Shown: one piece after another, positions 64,000-64,000 of the stretch
Layout: each line of letters opens with the position of its first letter
Numbering within the stretch: the stretch's first letter is position 1
DNA from: an uncultured Bacilli bacterium
Lineage (GTDB): Bacteria; Bacillota_I; Bacilli_A; RFN20; CAG-288
Assembly: GCA_944371605.1 (NCBI GenBank)
Contig: CALVXU010000017.1
Coordinates: 1-64,000 of the forward strand
Direction: 5' to 3'
Length of the DNA stretch: 64,000 nt
Made by a program: the position numbers and the translations under genes
The notes under the pieces: generated by a model
What the model was told of the DNA's origin: nothing
Seen by the model: only the letters and a program-made list of their open reading frames with translations
Databases searched by the model: none

Positions 64000-64000
64000 G

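Noticed and set aside
1-64000. CRISPR array, tRNA, rRNA or tmRNA genes
   Set aside because: No regularly spaced short repeats, no tRNA T-loop/acceptor pattern and no tmRNA tag region were recognised on either strand, even near smpB.
1-64000. Genome using UGA as tryptophan (code 4)
   Set aside because: Conserved genes end in TGA at expected lengths and encode Trp as TGG; TGA at Trp positions was seen only in the IS66 remnant.

Overview
The window reads as a chromosome segment of an AT-rich, low-GC, Gram-positive (single-membrane) bacterium. It uses the standard genetic code: intact conserved genes end in TGA (smpB overlaps folT as ATGA, lysS ends in TGA) and Trp is written TGG. Lipoprotein signal peptides, SecG, ECF-type uptake, pyruvate phosphate dikinase, GHKL/LytTR two-component systems, a BspA-type leucine-rich-repeat remnant and membrane-tethered family 3 glycosidases suggest a gut Bacilli lineage (Erysipelotrichales/RF39/Acholeplasma-like). 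That placement is inference; no rRNA or tRNA gene was seen.

Layout. 1-3.6 kb: tail of a low-molecular-weight phosphatase, a broken leucine-rich-repeat gene, two membrane proteins with a divergent TetR regulator, a DUF1349 protein and a second TetR. 4.0-12.8 kb: housekeeping (ppdK with a strong terminator, PH-like membrane protein, haemolysin III, ECF S component, smpB-rnr-secG). 13.2-15.7 kb: aldo/keto reductase and an unknown lipoprotein. 16-26.4 kb: glycosidase/sensing cluster A, with a small membrane protein, a domain-permuted GH3 enzyme with membrane helices at both ends, two carbohydrate-binding-like lipoproteins, a LytTR response regulator, a GHKL kinase and a four-helix membrane protein. 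27-36.5 kb: accessory/defence-like island bounded by an IS66 remnant, containing a UvrD-type helicase with a nuclease-like insertion, a convergent HTH plus OLD-nuclease operon with a twin operator, a Fic protein, and an unknown 511-residue gene sitting between two fragments of a broken DUF4143 ATPase gene. 36.6-42.5 kb: DUF3137 protein, lipoprotein, and a TetR-controlled redox operon whose first gene carries a nonsense codon. 42.6-50.1 kb: compact operon lysS - DUF2974 lipase-like - ABC exporter - tldD - tldE. 50.2-56.9 kb: polyphosphate genes ppx and ppk around a truncated small cysteine-rich gene, a CDF transporter and an unknown membrane protein. 57.1-58.8 kb: a two-gene HipA-type kinase module bracketed by 28-bp direct repeats. 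59.0-64.0 kb: cluster B, a second permuted GH3 gene (cut by the window edge), a membrane protein, LytTR regulator and GHKL kinase.

Strongest candidates for something undescribed: (i) the HipA-kinase module, whose partner joins a HipA N-terminal-like subdomain to a serine-recombinase-type DNA-binding tail and whose flanking repeats fall in its own promoter and in its last codons; (ii) the paired GH3/LytTR/GHKL clusters, where membrane-tethered permuted glycosidases sit beside an Agr-like sensory pair without any AgrB/AgrD; (iii) the defence-like island, including the regulated OLD operon and the DUF4143 gene replaced by a 511-residue unknown.
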